This document shows, piece after piece, positions 36,535 to 45,285 of a DNA stretch of 64,000 nucleotides (within the stretch, counting starts at the first letter, position 1; the number at the start of each line of letters is the position of its first letter). Location: positions 248,001 through 312,000 of the forward strand of contig NZ_JAAKEL010000003.1 in NCBI RefSeq assembly GCF_011039205.1, written 5' to 3'. Source of the DNA: Dysgonomonas sp. ZJ279. Lineage in GTDB: Bacteria; Bacteroidota; Bacteroidia; Bacteroidales; Dysgonomonadaceae. The notes below the pieces were generated by a model. The model ran no database searches, was not told where the DNA came from, and was given only the letters and a program-made list of their open reading frames with translations. The translations under genes and the position numbers were made by a program.

Positions 36535-36553
36535 ATGTTTTCTTTATGATTTA

Positions 36554-37762
36554 TTATTTCAAAGCCTTATTGAATGTTGCTATACCAACGATGCAAGCCC
36601 CAAAGAGACCAATCACAAGGTAGGCAACTTCCATTCCTATATGTTGCGATATATAGCCGACTAAAAGTGGTGCGACTAGCGGTCCTACAAAGCTGATACT
36701 GGACATAATAGTTAAAGCCAGGCCTACAGGAGTCTTTGCTTTTTCACCTACAATACTGTAGATAGTCGGAACAATACACGAAATTCCCAGACCAATAAGC
36801 ATAAATCCGAACGAATTGATGATCACTTTTATTAGTACTGTATCGGATAGATTGATGAAAAGAGATGATATTACGAACCCAACAAAAATTAAACCTCCTG
36901 CTATCTGCAAAACAGTTTTCTTTTTCCAGATACGATACGCAGCATTGGTTAGCAATCGTCCCGAGAACATCATGATCATAAATACAAGGAAACCTATTTG
37001 TAGTGACTCAGGAGCTTTTATAACTGATTGGAAATATACATCACTCCATTCGAACATTGTGTTCTCTACAATCAAAGCCAGAAGCCAAACGAACCCCAGC
37101 GATATAAGTATAGCTTCGGGCAGTTTCGCTCTTTTCAGTGTTTTAAGTCCTTGCGGTTCGACTTCTTTCGCCTTATTTTCTCCTTTATGTTCTTGCAAAC
37201 ACTTGTAATTTATCAATATCATAACACTCGCAATAACTGCAATGGCCGAGAAGTGAGCTAAGGTATCTATTTTGAGATTGATCATTGCATATCCGATAAC
37301 TGCGCCAACGCAAGCTGCTAAACTCCATCCCGCATGAAAGGTGGCTATAATATTTTTCCCATAAATTCGCTCTACCTCAATTGCTTGGGTGTTGAGAGAT
37401 ATATCGGTCATATTCCAAAATGTACCAAAAAGTAGCAGTACCACTCCTAATATATATATGTTGGTTATAACGCCTACTATAAATAGGGATAGTGTGAATC
37501 CTAAAATACTTATCAGAACTGTTCTTTTACTGCCTATACGTGGCAATAGAAATCCGACAAGCGGTATTGCTATAAACTTACCAACAGGAATGAGAAACAT
37601 TAGTAGTCCGAAGTAGATGAAATTATCAGCACTAAAGTGATTTTTAATGTCGGGTAGCCGACTTGCCCAGCTGGCAAAACATAGTCCTTGAGCAAGGAAA
37701 AAAGACAGGACGGCGATGCGAATGCGCATTTTGCTATGAGTCAATTGTGAATCTAAAGCCAT
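36554..37762 (-). CDS. MFS transporter (unknown substrate)
   Basis: This 402-residue protein has about twelve hydrophobic helices. Family-typical blocks are ARLPDIKNHF-like SRLPDIKNHFSADN near the start, the loop GFLLPRIGSKRT and the second-half motif SGRLLTNAAYRI. The pattern resembles the YbjJ-like MFS group, whose substrates are mostly unknown. I did not find a substrate-specific motif. It stands alone, with a promoter box upstream and a palindrome downstream. Confidence 0.83.
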   Translation of the reverse strand: MALDSQLTHSKMRIRIAVLSFFLAQGLCFASWASRLPDIKNHFSADNFIYFGLLMFLIPVGKFIAIPLVGFLLPRIGSKRTVLISILGFTLSLFIVGVITNIYILGVVLLLFGTFWNMTDISLNTQAIEVERIYGKNIIATFHAGWSLAACVGAVIGYAMINLKIDTLAHFSAIAVIASVMILINYKCLQEHKGENKAKEVEPQGLKTLKRAKLPEAILISLGFVWLLALIVENTMFEWSDVYFQSVIKAPESLQIGFLVFMIMMFSGRLLTNAAYRIWKKKTVLQIAGGLIFVGFVISSLFINLSDTVLIKVIINSFGFMLIGLGISCIVPTIYSIVGEKAKTPVGLALTIMSSISFVGPLVAPLLVGYISQHIGMEVAYLVIGLFGACIVGIATFNKALK

Positions 37763-37797
37763 TATTGGATATGTAAAAATTATAAATTAAAACTGCG

Positions 37798-37805
37798 CAA
37801 AGATA
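37798..37805 (-). promoter_or_regulatory. Promoter -7 box for the MFS gene
   Basis: On the minus strand this reads TATCTTTG, about 36 bases before the start codon. Confidence 0.55.
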
Positions 37806-38333
37806 AAAAGACTTTATTTGATAATTTCGTATTTCTGTAAAAGTTACGAAAAAAAATGGCCGAATTATCTGAATAAGTGAATAGTGACAAAATGATCAAT
37901 TTGTTCGTCCTTCTTTATTGTGTAATTTTTGTGTGAGGATGATCGTTTTTTATAATTTAAGATTAAATTAACCGTTAACTATTTCTTCATTTTAAATTTT
38001 ATTTAACTATTGACAATGTCTAATTTAGTGGCTATGGAAGCCTGTTTGTGGATGTTTGGATATGAAAATAATTTAATATATAAAGTGAAAGTCTTATCAG
38101 TTAGTCGTTTGTGTTTTTTTATATTGAAAAATAAAATTGAAAAATACTCCATTTTATCATACTATCATTTTAGAAGCATATTTCTTTAAATGATGAAATA
38201 TTTCTAAAAATATGTTTTATAATATGTTATTATATTTGGTATATGTAGCTAAATGGCTGATCTTTGTGTCGAATAACTAAACAATCTTTATTTTACCTTA
38301 GACCTAATACCTAAATTAACCACTTTACTTACA

Positions 38334-38371
38334 CATAAAGGGAAGCTTTTTAAAGAAAGTTTCCCTTTATG
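38334..38371. terminator. Terminator after prmA
   Basis: An 11-bp stem (38334-38344 with 38361-38371) is extended by A/T pairs inside. It is located 13 bases past the prmA stop. Confidence 0.7.
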
Positions 38372-38383
38372 CATTTATAGATA

Positions 38384-39220
38384 TTACTTTGTGAATTTAA
38401 CGGCTGTCCAATTTTCTTTTTCTACATTGTAATTGAACGATAGTCCATGTTTTTCGCATTCGGCTTTTATAGCCGGAATATCTTCAGTGTAAAATCCGCT
38501 CATATACAGACAACCTCCTTCATTTAGTACCGAAGCATATGTGTTTATGTCATTAAGTAATATATTACGATTGATATTTGCTAAAATAATATCATAAGTG
38601 TCTTTTCCTAACAGTTCAGCACCACCGATTTCTACTTTTACATTTTCGATATTGTTCAGTTTGAGATTTTCCATAGCATTGTCATATGCCCATTTATCGA
38701 TATCGATAGCTGTAATTGTATTTGCACCTCGCATCGAGGCAAGTATCGCAAGTATCGCTGTTCCGCATCCCATGTCAAGAATCGATTTTCCTGTAAAATC
38801 ATTTTTTAATATTTCCCTGATCATCAATTCTGTAGTTTGATGGTGCCCAGTTCCAAATGCCATTTTGGGATCTATTAATATATTGTATTCATACGTTTCT
38901 GCTACATTATGAAATGTGCTTTGTATAATACACTTATTGTCAATAATAAGCGGTTTGAAATAGTTTTTCTCCCATTCTTCATTCCAGTCTTGACCTTCGA
39001 TACTTTTATATGAATAGATTATTTCAGCATCAATAGGCAGATCGTTTAAAATAGCTTGTATTTGATCAGCATCGAATAAGCTTTCTTGTATATAAGCGAT
39101 TGTGCCTTCTTCACTTTCAACGAAACTTTCAAATCCTATTTCAGCCAGATAAACAGATAAAACGCTGTTTACTATTTCGTCATTGGGTGTACATTTAAAC
39201 TTTACTTCAATATAGTTCAT
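38384..39220 (-). CDS. prmA: Ribosomal protein L11 methyltransferase
   Basis: PrmA trimethylates ribosomal protein L11 using S-adenosylmethionine. The 278-residue protein has the small N-terminal L11-binding domain (ending near 110), the linker block GQDWNEEWEKNYFKPLI, and DPKMAFGTGHHQTTELM. The SAM site is ILDMGCGTAILAI, followed by DIDKWAYDNAMENLKLN. Length fits the shorter Bacteroidetes variant. It is monocistronic with a terminator downstream and a promoter box upstream. Confidence 0.94.
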   Translation of the reverse strand: MNYIEVKFKCTPNDEIVNSVLSVYLAEIGFESFVESEEGTIAYIQESLFDADQIQAILNDLPIDAEIIYSYKSIEGQDWNEEWEKNYFKPLIIDNKCIIQSTFHNVAETYEYNILIDPKMAFGTGHHQTTELMIREILKNDFTGKSILDMGCGTAILAILASMRGANTITAIDIDKWAYDNAMENLKLNNIENVKVEIGGAELLGKDTYDIILANINRNILLNDINTYASVLNEGGCLYMSGFYTEDIPAIKAECEKHGLSFNYNVEKENWTAVKFTK

Positions 39221-39242
39221 CGGATTAAATTTTTATTTGCAA

Positions 39243-39250
39243 CAAAAGTA
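39243..39250 (-). promoter_or_regulatory. Promoter -7 box for prmA
   Basis: On the minus strand this reads TACTTTTG, about 23 bases upstream of the prmA ATG. Confidence 0.5.
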
Positions 39251-39434
39251 CACTATTATTTATATATATCAGTAATAGAAAAACTTTTGAAATAATATTA
39301 AAACGGTTAATTTACTAGGGTTTATCTTGAGGTCAGAAATATTAAAAAAAGTTTCTTACTTTATTTTTAGAATAATCTTTAGTAACTTGCACCCGTATTT
39401 TGATTTAATGTTCTTTGTAACAAAAAATAACAGC

Positions 39435-40280
39435 ATGAAACTTTATATTACGTTCATTATTGCTCTCATATTCTCTTTATCTCTTTCGGCACAAGACAAT
39501 AACTCTCAACAGATTGTTAAAGAGTATGTTAGGTCGGGAAAAGTATCTCTATCCTCTAAGAAAAGTATAAGAAGAAGTGTTCTTGACGAACCATTTCATA
39601 AACTTGGAATGTCTTTTGGTATATCATCTCTTGGTTTTAATATAGAAGCAGCAACTCCTATTAATGAAAAATTTAAGGCACGTGCAGGTTTTAGCTTTAT
39701 GCCTCCGATCGTGCAGGTGAATAAACAAATAGAGGTGAAAGATCAGGTTTTAGCTAATCGTATAGTAGGTGGTTATTATCCTGATTACAAAGTGGGATTC
39801 AAACCTAGTTTTTTTAATTTTCATATGTTGGTCGATTATTATCCCCACGAAACAGTTCCTTTTCATGTAACAGGAGGTTTGTATTTCGGAACAAATAATA
39901 TAAAGGCGTCAGGAGAATTAATTAATCCTGAAACAGGGGAAAAATCGGTGTTGAGACCGGGGCAAGAATGGCCTACACTGAATGTTGAAGGATATGCTTT
40001 AAATATCGAAAATGGTAATCTGGATGCCACTATTCAAATGGGAGGACTTGTTAAACCTTATTTAGGTATAGGTTATGGTCATGTTATAGCAAAAAACAAA
40101 CTTGGATTTAATTTTGATCTTGGAGTTTTATATCAAGGTAGTTATAAAATTAAGCAAGATGGAAAAGCAGCAGTCTCATATAAAGACTACGAAAGTTCGG
40201 CTATTAATATAGATAAGTACACAAGTAAAGTAAAGGTGTGGCCTATGATAAACTTTCAATTAACTTATAGAGTTTTCTAA
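39435..40280 (+). CDS. Outer-membrane beta-barrel protein
   Basis: I choose the ATG at 39435, because it gives a proper signal peptide (about 1-19, ending LSLSAQD); the open frame extends 36 codons upstream without one. The 281-residue mature region has alternating beta-strand character (AGFSFMPPIVQV, FHVTGGLYFGTNNI, LKPYLGIGYGHVI) and ends in an aromatic residue (INFQLTYRVF), the outer-membrane insertion signal recognised by BamA. The barrel's ligand or role is unknown. It sits between divergent prmA and tex, with a terminator downstream. Confidence 0.78.
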   Translation: MKLYITFIIALIFSLSLSAQDNNSQQIVKEYVRSGKVSLSSKKSIRRSVLDEPFHKLGMSFGISSLGFNIEAATPINEKFKARAGFSFMPPIVQVNKQIEVKDQVLANRIVGGYYPDYKVGFKPSFFNFHMLVDYYPHETVPFHVTGGLYFGTNNIKASGELINPETGEKSVLRPGQEWPTLNVEGYALNIENGNLDATIQMGGLVKPYLGIGYGHVIAKNKLGFNFDLGVLYQGSYKIKQDGKAAVSYKDYESSAINIDKYTSKVKVWPMINFQLTYRVF

Positions 40281-40307
40281 TGTATACGCATAATAATATA
40301 AATAGAG

Positions 40308-40340
40308 TGGCTGAATGACTAATTCAGCCATTTTTGTTTT
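40308..40340 (+). terminator. Terminator after the beta-barrel gene
   Basis: A 9-bp stem (40308-40316 with 40322-40330) is followed by a T-tract from 40331. It separates the barrel gene from the tex promoter. Confidence 0.8.
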
Positions 40341-40351
40341 CTATTTTAATG

Positions 40352-40359
40352 TATCTTTG
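40352..40359 (+). promoter_or_regulatory. Promoter -7 box for tex
   Basis: TATCTTTG is an exact TAnnTTTG match, 24 bases before the tex ATG. Confidence 0.6.
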
Positions 40360-40382
40360 TATCAAAATAGAATTTCATACCT

Positions 40383-42500
40383 ATGATCATTACCAAATTA
40401 ATAGCATCAGCTCTGGATATAAAAGAAACTCAGATTAATAAAACAATAGAGTTGTTAGTATCTGGTGCTACGATTCCTTTTATCAGCCGTTACAGAAAAG
40501 AAGTAACCGGAGGATTAGACGAGGTTCAGATTGGAGCAATCAAAGAGCAGTACGATAAATTGAATGAATTACAGAAGCGTAAGGAAACAATTTTAAAGAC
40601 AATTGAGGAACAAGAAAAGCTAACTCCCGAATTACAATCTCGGATACAGGATTGCTGGAATACTTCCGAATTGGAGGATATATATTTACCATATAAGCCG
40701 AAACGTCAAACTCGGGCGGAAATTGCACGTAAAAAAGGACTTGAAGGATTAGCGAAGCAAATAATGGCACAGCAAAATATAGATGTTGAGTCTAAAGCAT
40801 TAAGCTATGTGAAAGGGGATGTGCAAAACCCTGAAGAAGCTATTACCGGAGGTTGTGATATTATAGCCGAGTGGATAAATGAAGATGAATATGCGCGTAA
40901 TGCAATTCGTAATCTATTTCAGCGAGAAGCGGTAATTACCGCTAAACTCGTAAAAGGGAAAGAGAACGAAGGTGATAAATACCGCGATTATTTCGATTTT
41001 TCAGAACGTTTGAGCAAATGCTCTTCTCATAGGCTTTTGGCTATACGTAGAGGTGAGTCGGAAGGTTTCTTACGTGTAAATATAGGTCCTGAAGAAGATG
41101 TTGCTGTCGAGCGTTTGGAAAAACGTTTTATAAAGGGAGATAATGAAGCAGCCGATTATGTCGCAGTAGCAGTGAAAGATGCTTATAAACGTTTGCTGAA
41201 ACCATCTATTGAGACAGAATTTGGCGCTCTGTCTAAAGACAAGGCTGATGAAGAAGCTATCCGTGTTTTTATAGAAAATCTGCGTCAATTATTACTTGCA
41301 GCACCATTAGGGCAGAAGCGGGTATTGGGTATAGATCCCGGTTATCGTACAGGTTGTAAACTGGTATGTCTCGATGCAGAGGGCAATTTATTGCATAACG
41401 AAACTATTTATCCGCATCCACCTCAAAACGAATCTTTCAAAGCAGGAAATAAAATTGTCAAGATGGTGACGACATACAATATTGATGCAATAGCCATTGG
41501 TAATGGGACAGCTAGCCGCGAAACAGAACGATTTATTACGAATCTACGTTATGAGAAAGCAGTGCAGGTATTTGTTGTGAGCGAAAATGGGGCATCGATA
41601 TATTCAGCTTCGAAAATAGCACGGGATGAATTTCCTAATTATGATGTTACTGTCAGAGGTGCTGTTTCTATCGGTCGTCGTTTGATGGATCCTTTGGCGG
41701 AACTGGTGAAGATTGATCCCAAATCGATAGGGGTAGGCCAATATCAGCATGATGTGGATCAAACAAAATTGAAGAAATCGTTAGATTTGACAGTTGAGAG
41801 TTGTGTAAATCTTGTTGGTGTGAATGTTAATACTGCAAGTAAACATTTGCTTACTTATGTTTCGGGATTAGGACCAACTTTGGCTCAGAATATTGTTGAT
41901 TACCGAGCTGAAAACGGAGCCTTCGCTTCCCGTAAAGAACTATTGAAAGTTCCTCGCATGGGAGAGAAAGCATTCGAGCAATGTGCCGGTTTTTTGCGTA
42001 TCTCCGATAGTGTAAATCCATTAGATAATTCGGCTGTGCATCCCGAAAGTTATCATGTGGTGGAAACAATGGCAAAAGATTTGAAATGTAGTGTGAAAGA
42101 ATTAATTGATAAAAAGGAATTAAAGAAGTCACTGCAATTAGAAAAATATATATCTGATATAATTGGCTTACCTACTCTCAATGATATAATTGAGGAACTT
42201 GATAAACCGGGTAGAGATCCACGTCAGGCAATAAAGGTTTTCGAGTTCGACCCTAATATAAGAACTATTGCTGATCTAAGAGAAGGCATGACGCTTCCGG
42301 GAATAGTTACCAATGTCACTAATTTCGGATGTTTCGTAGATGTTGGTATAAAAGAAAATGGATTAGTTCATATATCAGAATTGGCAGATAAGTTTGTATC
42401 CGATCCGGCAGAAATAGTATCATTGCATCAGCATGTCGAAGTACGTGTCTTATCTGTAGATCTGGAACGGAAAAGAGTACAGTTGACAATGAAGAAATAA
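40383..42500 (+). CDS. tex: Tex family RNA-binding transcription accessory protein
   Basis: Tex binds nucleic acid and contributes to transcription-related RNA processes. The 705-residue protein has the N-terminal helix-turn-helix-like domain (TIPFISRYRKEVTGGLDEVQ) and the YqgF/RuvC-like fold (LGIDPGYRTGCKLVCLD, residues about 316-332). A helix-hairpin-helix region (SGLGPTLAQNIVDYR, RKELLKVPRMGEKAFEQCAG) follows. A C-terminal S1 domain spans about 630-704 (GMTLPGIVTNVTNFGCFVDV). Full length, in the standard family order. It is convergent with tonB and closed by a strong bidirectional hairpin. Confidence 0.96.
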   Translation: MIITKLIASALDIKETQINKTIELLVSGATIPFISRYRKEVTGGLDEVQIGAIKEQYDKLNELQKRKETILKTIEEQEKLTPELQSRIQDCWNTSELEDIYLPYKPKRQTRAEIARKKGLEGLAKQIMAQQNIDVESKALSYVKGDVQNPEEAITGGCDIIAEWINEDEYARNAIRNLFQREAVITAKLVKGKENEGDKYRDYFDFSERLSKCSSHRLLAIRRGESEGFLRVNIGPEEDVAVERLEKRFIKGDNEAADYVAVAVKDAYKRLLKPSIETEFGALSKDKADEEAIRVFIENLRQLLLAAPLGQKRVLGIDPGYRTGCKLVCLDAEGNLLHNETIYPHPPQNESFKAGNKIVKMVTTYNIDAIAIGNGTASRETERFITNLRYEKAVQVFVVSENGASIYSASKIARDEFPNYDVTVRGAVSIGRRLMDPLAELVKIDPKSIGVGQYQHDVDQTKLKKSLDLTVESCVNLVGVNVNTASKHLLTYVSGLGPTLAQNIVDYRAENGAFASRKELLKVPRMGEKAFEQCAGFLRISDSVNPLDNSAVHPESYHVVETMAKDLKCSVKELIDKKELKKSLQLEKYISDIIGLPTLNDIIEELDKPGRDPRQAIKVFEFDPNIRTIADLREGMTLPGIVTNVTNFGCFVDVGIKENGLVHISELADKFVSDPAEIVSLHQHVEVRVLSVDLERKRVQLTMKK

Positions 42501-42504
42501 TAAA

Positions 42505-42536
42505 GAGAGCCAAATTCAAAAATGAATTTGGCTCTC
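42505..42536. terminator. Bidirectional terminator, tex / tonB
   Basis: A 14-bp stem (42505-42518 with 42523-42536) closes a 4-base loop between convergent genes. Confidence 0.82.
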
Positions 42537-42557
42537 ACGCTATTAGAGTAGTTCAGG

Positions 42558-43394
42558 TCAGTTTCTCAATTGGAAGGTAATAGGTAAAGTGAAATAAACT
42601 TGTACCGGGTTCCCGTTTTGTTTGCCGGCGATCCATCGAGGCATACTCTTCACTACACGAACAGCTTCTTTATCGCACGAAGGGTCAAATCCTCTCAATA
42701 CTGTAACATCGCTGATTTCGCCATTCTTGCCAACTACAAAGCGAATGATAACTTTCCCTTGGGTGTTGGTTTCTTGTGCTATAACCGGATATTTAAGCGT
42801 TTGATTAATATATTTGTACATCTCGTTTGCTCCTCCGGGAAATTGTGGCATAATCTCAGCGAAATCAATAGGCCCACCGGTATTAACCTCCGGCTTTTCC
42901 GTAATAGCTCTGCGCGAAGCTTCTTCCAGTTTGGCAACAGCATTTCTATCTACAAGATCGCCTTCGTTATCAAATGCAGCGATAACCCCTTTTGATTTAG
43001 TGATTTCTTCCATAGACTTCAATGAATTTTCATCAGTTACCAAGTTATCTTCTACAATAACAGGAGGAGTTACTTTCATTGTCGCTAATTCTTTAGGAGG
43101 TTCCGGTATTGCCATATCCGGAATAACCGGGTCGACAGGCGCTTTTGTATCAACTTCTATTAATGTATATGTGTCTTTTACTCCTTCGCCGGGAGTAGCT
43201 GTTGCAGCCTTAACACTGCTTATCAGTGACGGTAAAAATGCCACAAAAGCCACAATAAGTAAGGTGATACCAAATGCTATTATATGTCTTTTAGTTGAGG
43301 TTTGACGCATTGCGTAGGCTCCATATGATTTATTCTTTCCTTCGAAAACGATATCACACCATTCAGATGAGTTAAGATTGATAGAATTTTTCAT
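42558..43394 (-). CDS. TonB family energy transducer
   Basis: TonB links the inner-membrane proton motive force to outer-membrane receptors. The 278-residue protein has a short cytoplasmic N-terminus with the Bacteroidetes-type YGAYAMRQTSTKRH and a transmembrane helix (about 32-56). A Pro-rich periplasmic linker (PVDPVIPDMAIPEPPKEL) follows. The C-terminal TonB domain spans about 190-278 (GGANEMYKYINQTLKYPV, GKVIIRFVVGKNGEISDV, WIAGKQNGNPVQVYFTLP). ExbB/ExbD partners are not adjacent. Several TonB paralogues are usual in this group; the partner receptors are unknown. Confidence 0.9.
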   Translation of the reverse strand: MKNSINLNSSEWCDIVFEGKNKSYGAYAMRQTSTKRHIIAFGITLLIVAFVAFLPSLISSVKAATATPGEGVKDTYTLIEVDTKAPVDPVIPDMAIPEPPKELATMKVTPPVIVEDNLVTDENSLKSMEEITKSKGVIAAFDNEGDLVDRNAVAKLEEASRRAITEKPEVNTGGPIDFAEIMPQFPGGANEMYKYINQTLKYPVIAQETNTQGKVIIRFVVGKNGEISDVTVLRGFDPSCDKEAVRVVKSMPRWIAGKQNGNPVQVYFTLPITFQLRN

Positions 43395-43727
43395 GACTGT
43401 AAGTTTTATTTGTTAAACAATTTGTATCTTTTACTTACTAGATACATCTGGATGTTTAATTCCATAAATCGAGCTACGTTTTTTTTAGTAATAATTGGAG
43501 AAGCTATATATTAGGCCATAATTGTCTTCATTTTAAGAAGAAATTTGAACTGTATTTTGCAATGAAAGATATTCTAAAGTGTCTGATAATAGGATTCTAT
43601 GAAATTTGTGAAGTTTGATCGTTATTAAATGCGAAAATAAGTCAGTTCCTCTTTTACTTTTCATTTTTTAGGCATTATTTTTTATTTTTCAGCGTATAAT
43701 ATGCTACATTTGAGCAAAAATATAAAG
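43395..43727. other. Divergent intergenic region, tonB / DPM-like gene
   Basis: This 333-base AT-rich spacer includes TACATTTG (43705-43712) just before the chosen start of the DPM-like gene. I found no convincing -7 box for tonB and no other feature. Confidence 0.4.
43705..43712 (+). promoter_or_regulatory. Promoter -7 box deciding the DPM-like start
   Basis: TACATTTG matches the consensus. Its predicted transcription start (near 43719) lies downstream of the first in-frame ATG (43701), so translation should begin at 43728. Confidence 0.5.
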
Positions 43728-44465
43728 ATGTCAGATTCGCTAGTTATTATACCTACATACAACGAGAAGGAAAATATAGAAGCTATTATTAATGCAGTTT
43801 TTAAGTTGCCCCGTGTGTTTGATATCTTAATTATCGATGATGGCTCACCCGATGGTACGGCTGCAATAGTAAAACAACTTCAGTCTGATTATTCTGATAA
43901 ACTCTTTCTTATAGAACGTTCCGGAAAATTGGGCTTGGGTACAGCCTATATTACCGGATTCAAATGGGCATTAGATCATAATTATGATTATGTATTCGAA
44001 ATGGATGCCGATTTTTCGCATAACCCTGATGATTTACCCCGGCTTTATGATACATGTGCAATAGATGGAGCTGATATGGCAATCGGTTCGAGATATAGTA
44101 CAGGCGTTAATGTTGTAAACTGGCCTATGGGACGTGTTTTGATGTCATATTTTGCTTCAAAGTATGTTTGGGTCATTACAGGAATGAAAATTTGTGATGC
44201 TACAGCCGGATTTGTATGCTACAAGAGGAATGTACTCGAAACAATTGATTTAGATAATATTCGCTTTAAAGGTTATGCCTTTCAGGTCGAAATGAAATAT
44301 ACGGCTTATTGCTTAGACTTCAATGTGAAAGAAGTTTCTATCGTATTTGTTAACAGGGTTTTCGGTGTTTCGAAAATGAATTCAGGAATATTCAGAGAGG
44401 GTGTTTTTGGTGTAATAGGTATGAGGTTTAGACAATTGTTCGGTGGTATAAAGAAAAAGAAATAA
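43728..44465 (+). CDS. Polyprenol monophosphomannose synthase-like GT2 glycosyltransferase
   Basis: Such GT2 enzymes transfer a sugar, commonly mannose from GDP-mannose, to a polyprenyl phosphate lipid carrier. The chosen ATG gives 245 residues. Motifs are VIIPTYNEKENIEAII at the start, DDGSPDGT, the catalytic DxD-type EMDADFSHNPDDLPRL, and AIGSRYSTG. The domain ends without clear C-terminal membrane helices, which matches the short DPM1-like subgroup. Donor sugar and purpose (for example protein O-mannosylation in Bacteroidetes) are inferred. A FAH-family gene follows after 56 bases. Confidence 0.88.
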   Translation: MSDSLVIIPTYNEKENIEAIINAVFKLPRVFDILIIDDGSPDGTAAIVKQLQSDYSDKLFLIERSGKLGLGTAYITGFKWALDHNYDYVFEMDADFSHNPDDLPRLYDTCAIDGADMAIGSRYSTGVNVVNWPMGRVLMSYFASKYVWVITGMKICDATAGFVCYKRNVLETIDLDNIRFKGYAFQVEMKYTAYCLDFNVKEVSIVFVNRVFGVSKMNSGIFREGVFGVIGMRFRQLFGGIKKKK

Positions 44466-44471
44466 AATTTG

Positions 44472-44479
44472 TATCTTTG
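44472..44479 (+). promoter_or_regulatory. Promoter -7 box for the FAH-family gene
   Basis: TATCTTTG lies just after the DPM-like stop, 43 bases before the ATG. Confidence 0.5.
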
Positions 44480-44521
44480 TGATTATTTTTGTTAATAGAC
44501 TACTATAAATAGAAGTTAAGC

Positions 44522-45148
44522 ATGAAGATTATCTGTGTCGGATTAAACTATCAATCACATAATAAAGAAATGAATAGGGCATTATCGAGCAAAGACGATG
44601 ATCCCGTACTTTTCATGAAACCCGATACAGCTTTATTATCAAACGATAAGAATCAATTTTTCATTCCGGATTTCTCTTCCGATGTTCATTACGAAACCGA
44701 ATTAGTAGTGAAAATAAATAAATTGGGGAAGAATATTTCTGAACGTTTTGCTCATCGATATTACAATGAAATTACACTTGGTATTGATTTCACGGCACGT
44801 GATATACAGGCTGAGTTGAAGAAGAGAAGCTTGCCATGGGAGATATCGAAAGGATTTGATAACTCTGCTGTGGTAGGAGTATTTGTTGCTAAAGATAAAT
44901 TTGAAAAAGAAATAGACAATCTCAATTTTCAGCTTATAAAAAATGATCTGGTTGTACAGTCGGCTAATACATCGGAAATGATCCATTCTGTAGACAAAAT
45001 AATCGCTTATGCCAGCCGTTTTTTTACACTAAAGACAGGAGATCTTATATTCACAGGTACCCCTGCCGGTGTAGGGAAAGTTAATATAGGAGATCGATTG
45101 CAAGGTTGTTTGGAAGATTGCGAACTATTTGACTTGCAAATTTGTTAG
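44522..45148 (+). CDS. Fumarylacetoacetate hydrolase family protein
   Basis: FAH-superfamily members are metal-dependent hydrolases, isomerases or decarboxylases of 2-oxo or beta-diketo acids. The 208-residue protein has the core motifs YETELVVKINKLGKNI (metal-binding Glu pair), GIDFTARDIQAELKKRSLPW, and LKTGDLIFTGTPAGVGKV. This is the small single-domain type. The exact substrate (possibly an acylpyruvate) is not deducible. No partner genes of a catabolic pathway are adjacent; the next gene is porV. Confidence 0.88.
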   Translation: MKIICVGLNYQSHNKEMNRALSSKDDDPVLFMKPDTALLSNDKNQFFIPDFSSDVHYETELVVKINKLGKNISERFAHRYYNEITLGIDFTARDIQAELKKRSLPWEISKGFDNSAVVGVFVAKDKFEKEIDNLNFQLIKNDLVVQSANTSEMIHSVDKIIAYASRFFTLKTGDLIFTGTPAGVGKVNIGDRLQGCLEDCELFDLQIC

Positions 45149-45285
45149 TATATTATACTAATGTTAAATATTTGTTAGGAAATAATAAATACTCTAAAAA
45201 TGAGTTATTGATATAATGTGTTTATTGTTCGAAGATTTAAGATATTATATTTACAAAACTCAATTGATTTAAAAAAATAACATAG

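Larger units (their letters stand above)
36136..36553. other. Intergenic region with palindromic repeat
   Basis: About 420 bases separate the two convergent MFS genes. It contains a REP-like inverted repeat (36322-36395), a small GCACGAAAGTGC hairpin at 36245-36256 and a 40-base perfect palindrome at 36495-36534. A 64-codon open frame covers part of the repeat but has no coding character. Confidence 0.5.
37763..38383. other. Long AT-rich intergenic region
   Basis: This 621-base stretch lies between the MFS gene start and the prmA stop. It contains the MFS promoter (37798-37805, minus), a plus-strand TATATTTG at 38231-38238 with no gene behind it, and the prmA terminator (38334-38371). No coding frame was supported. 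Confidence 0.45.

Noticed and set aside
42814-43305. 163-codon open frame antisense to tonB
   Set aside because: The Ser/Ile-rich translation mirrors the Pro-rich TonB linker; shadow frame.
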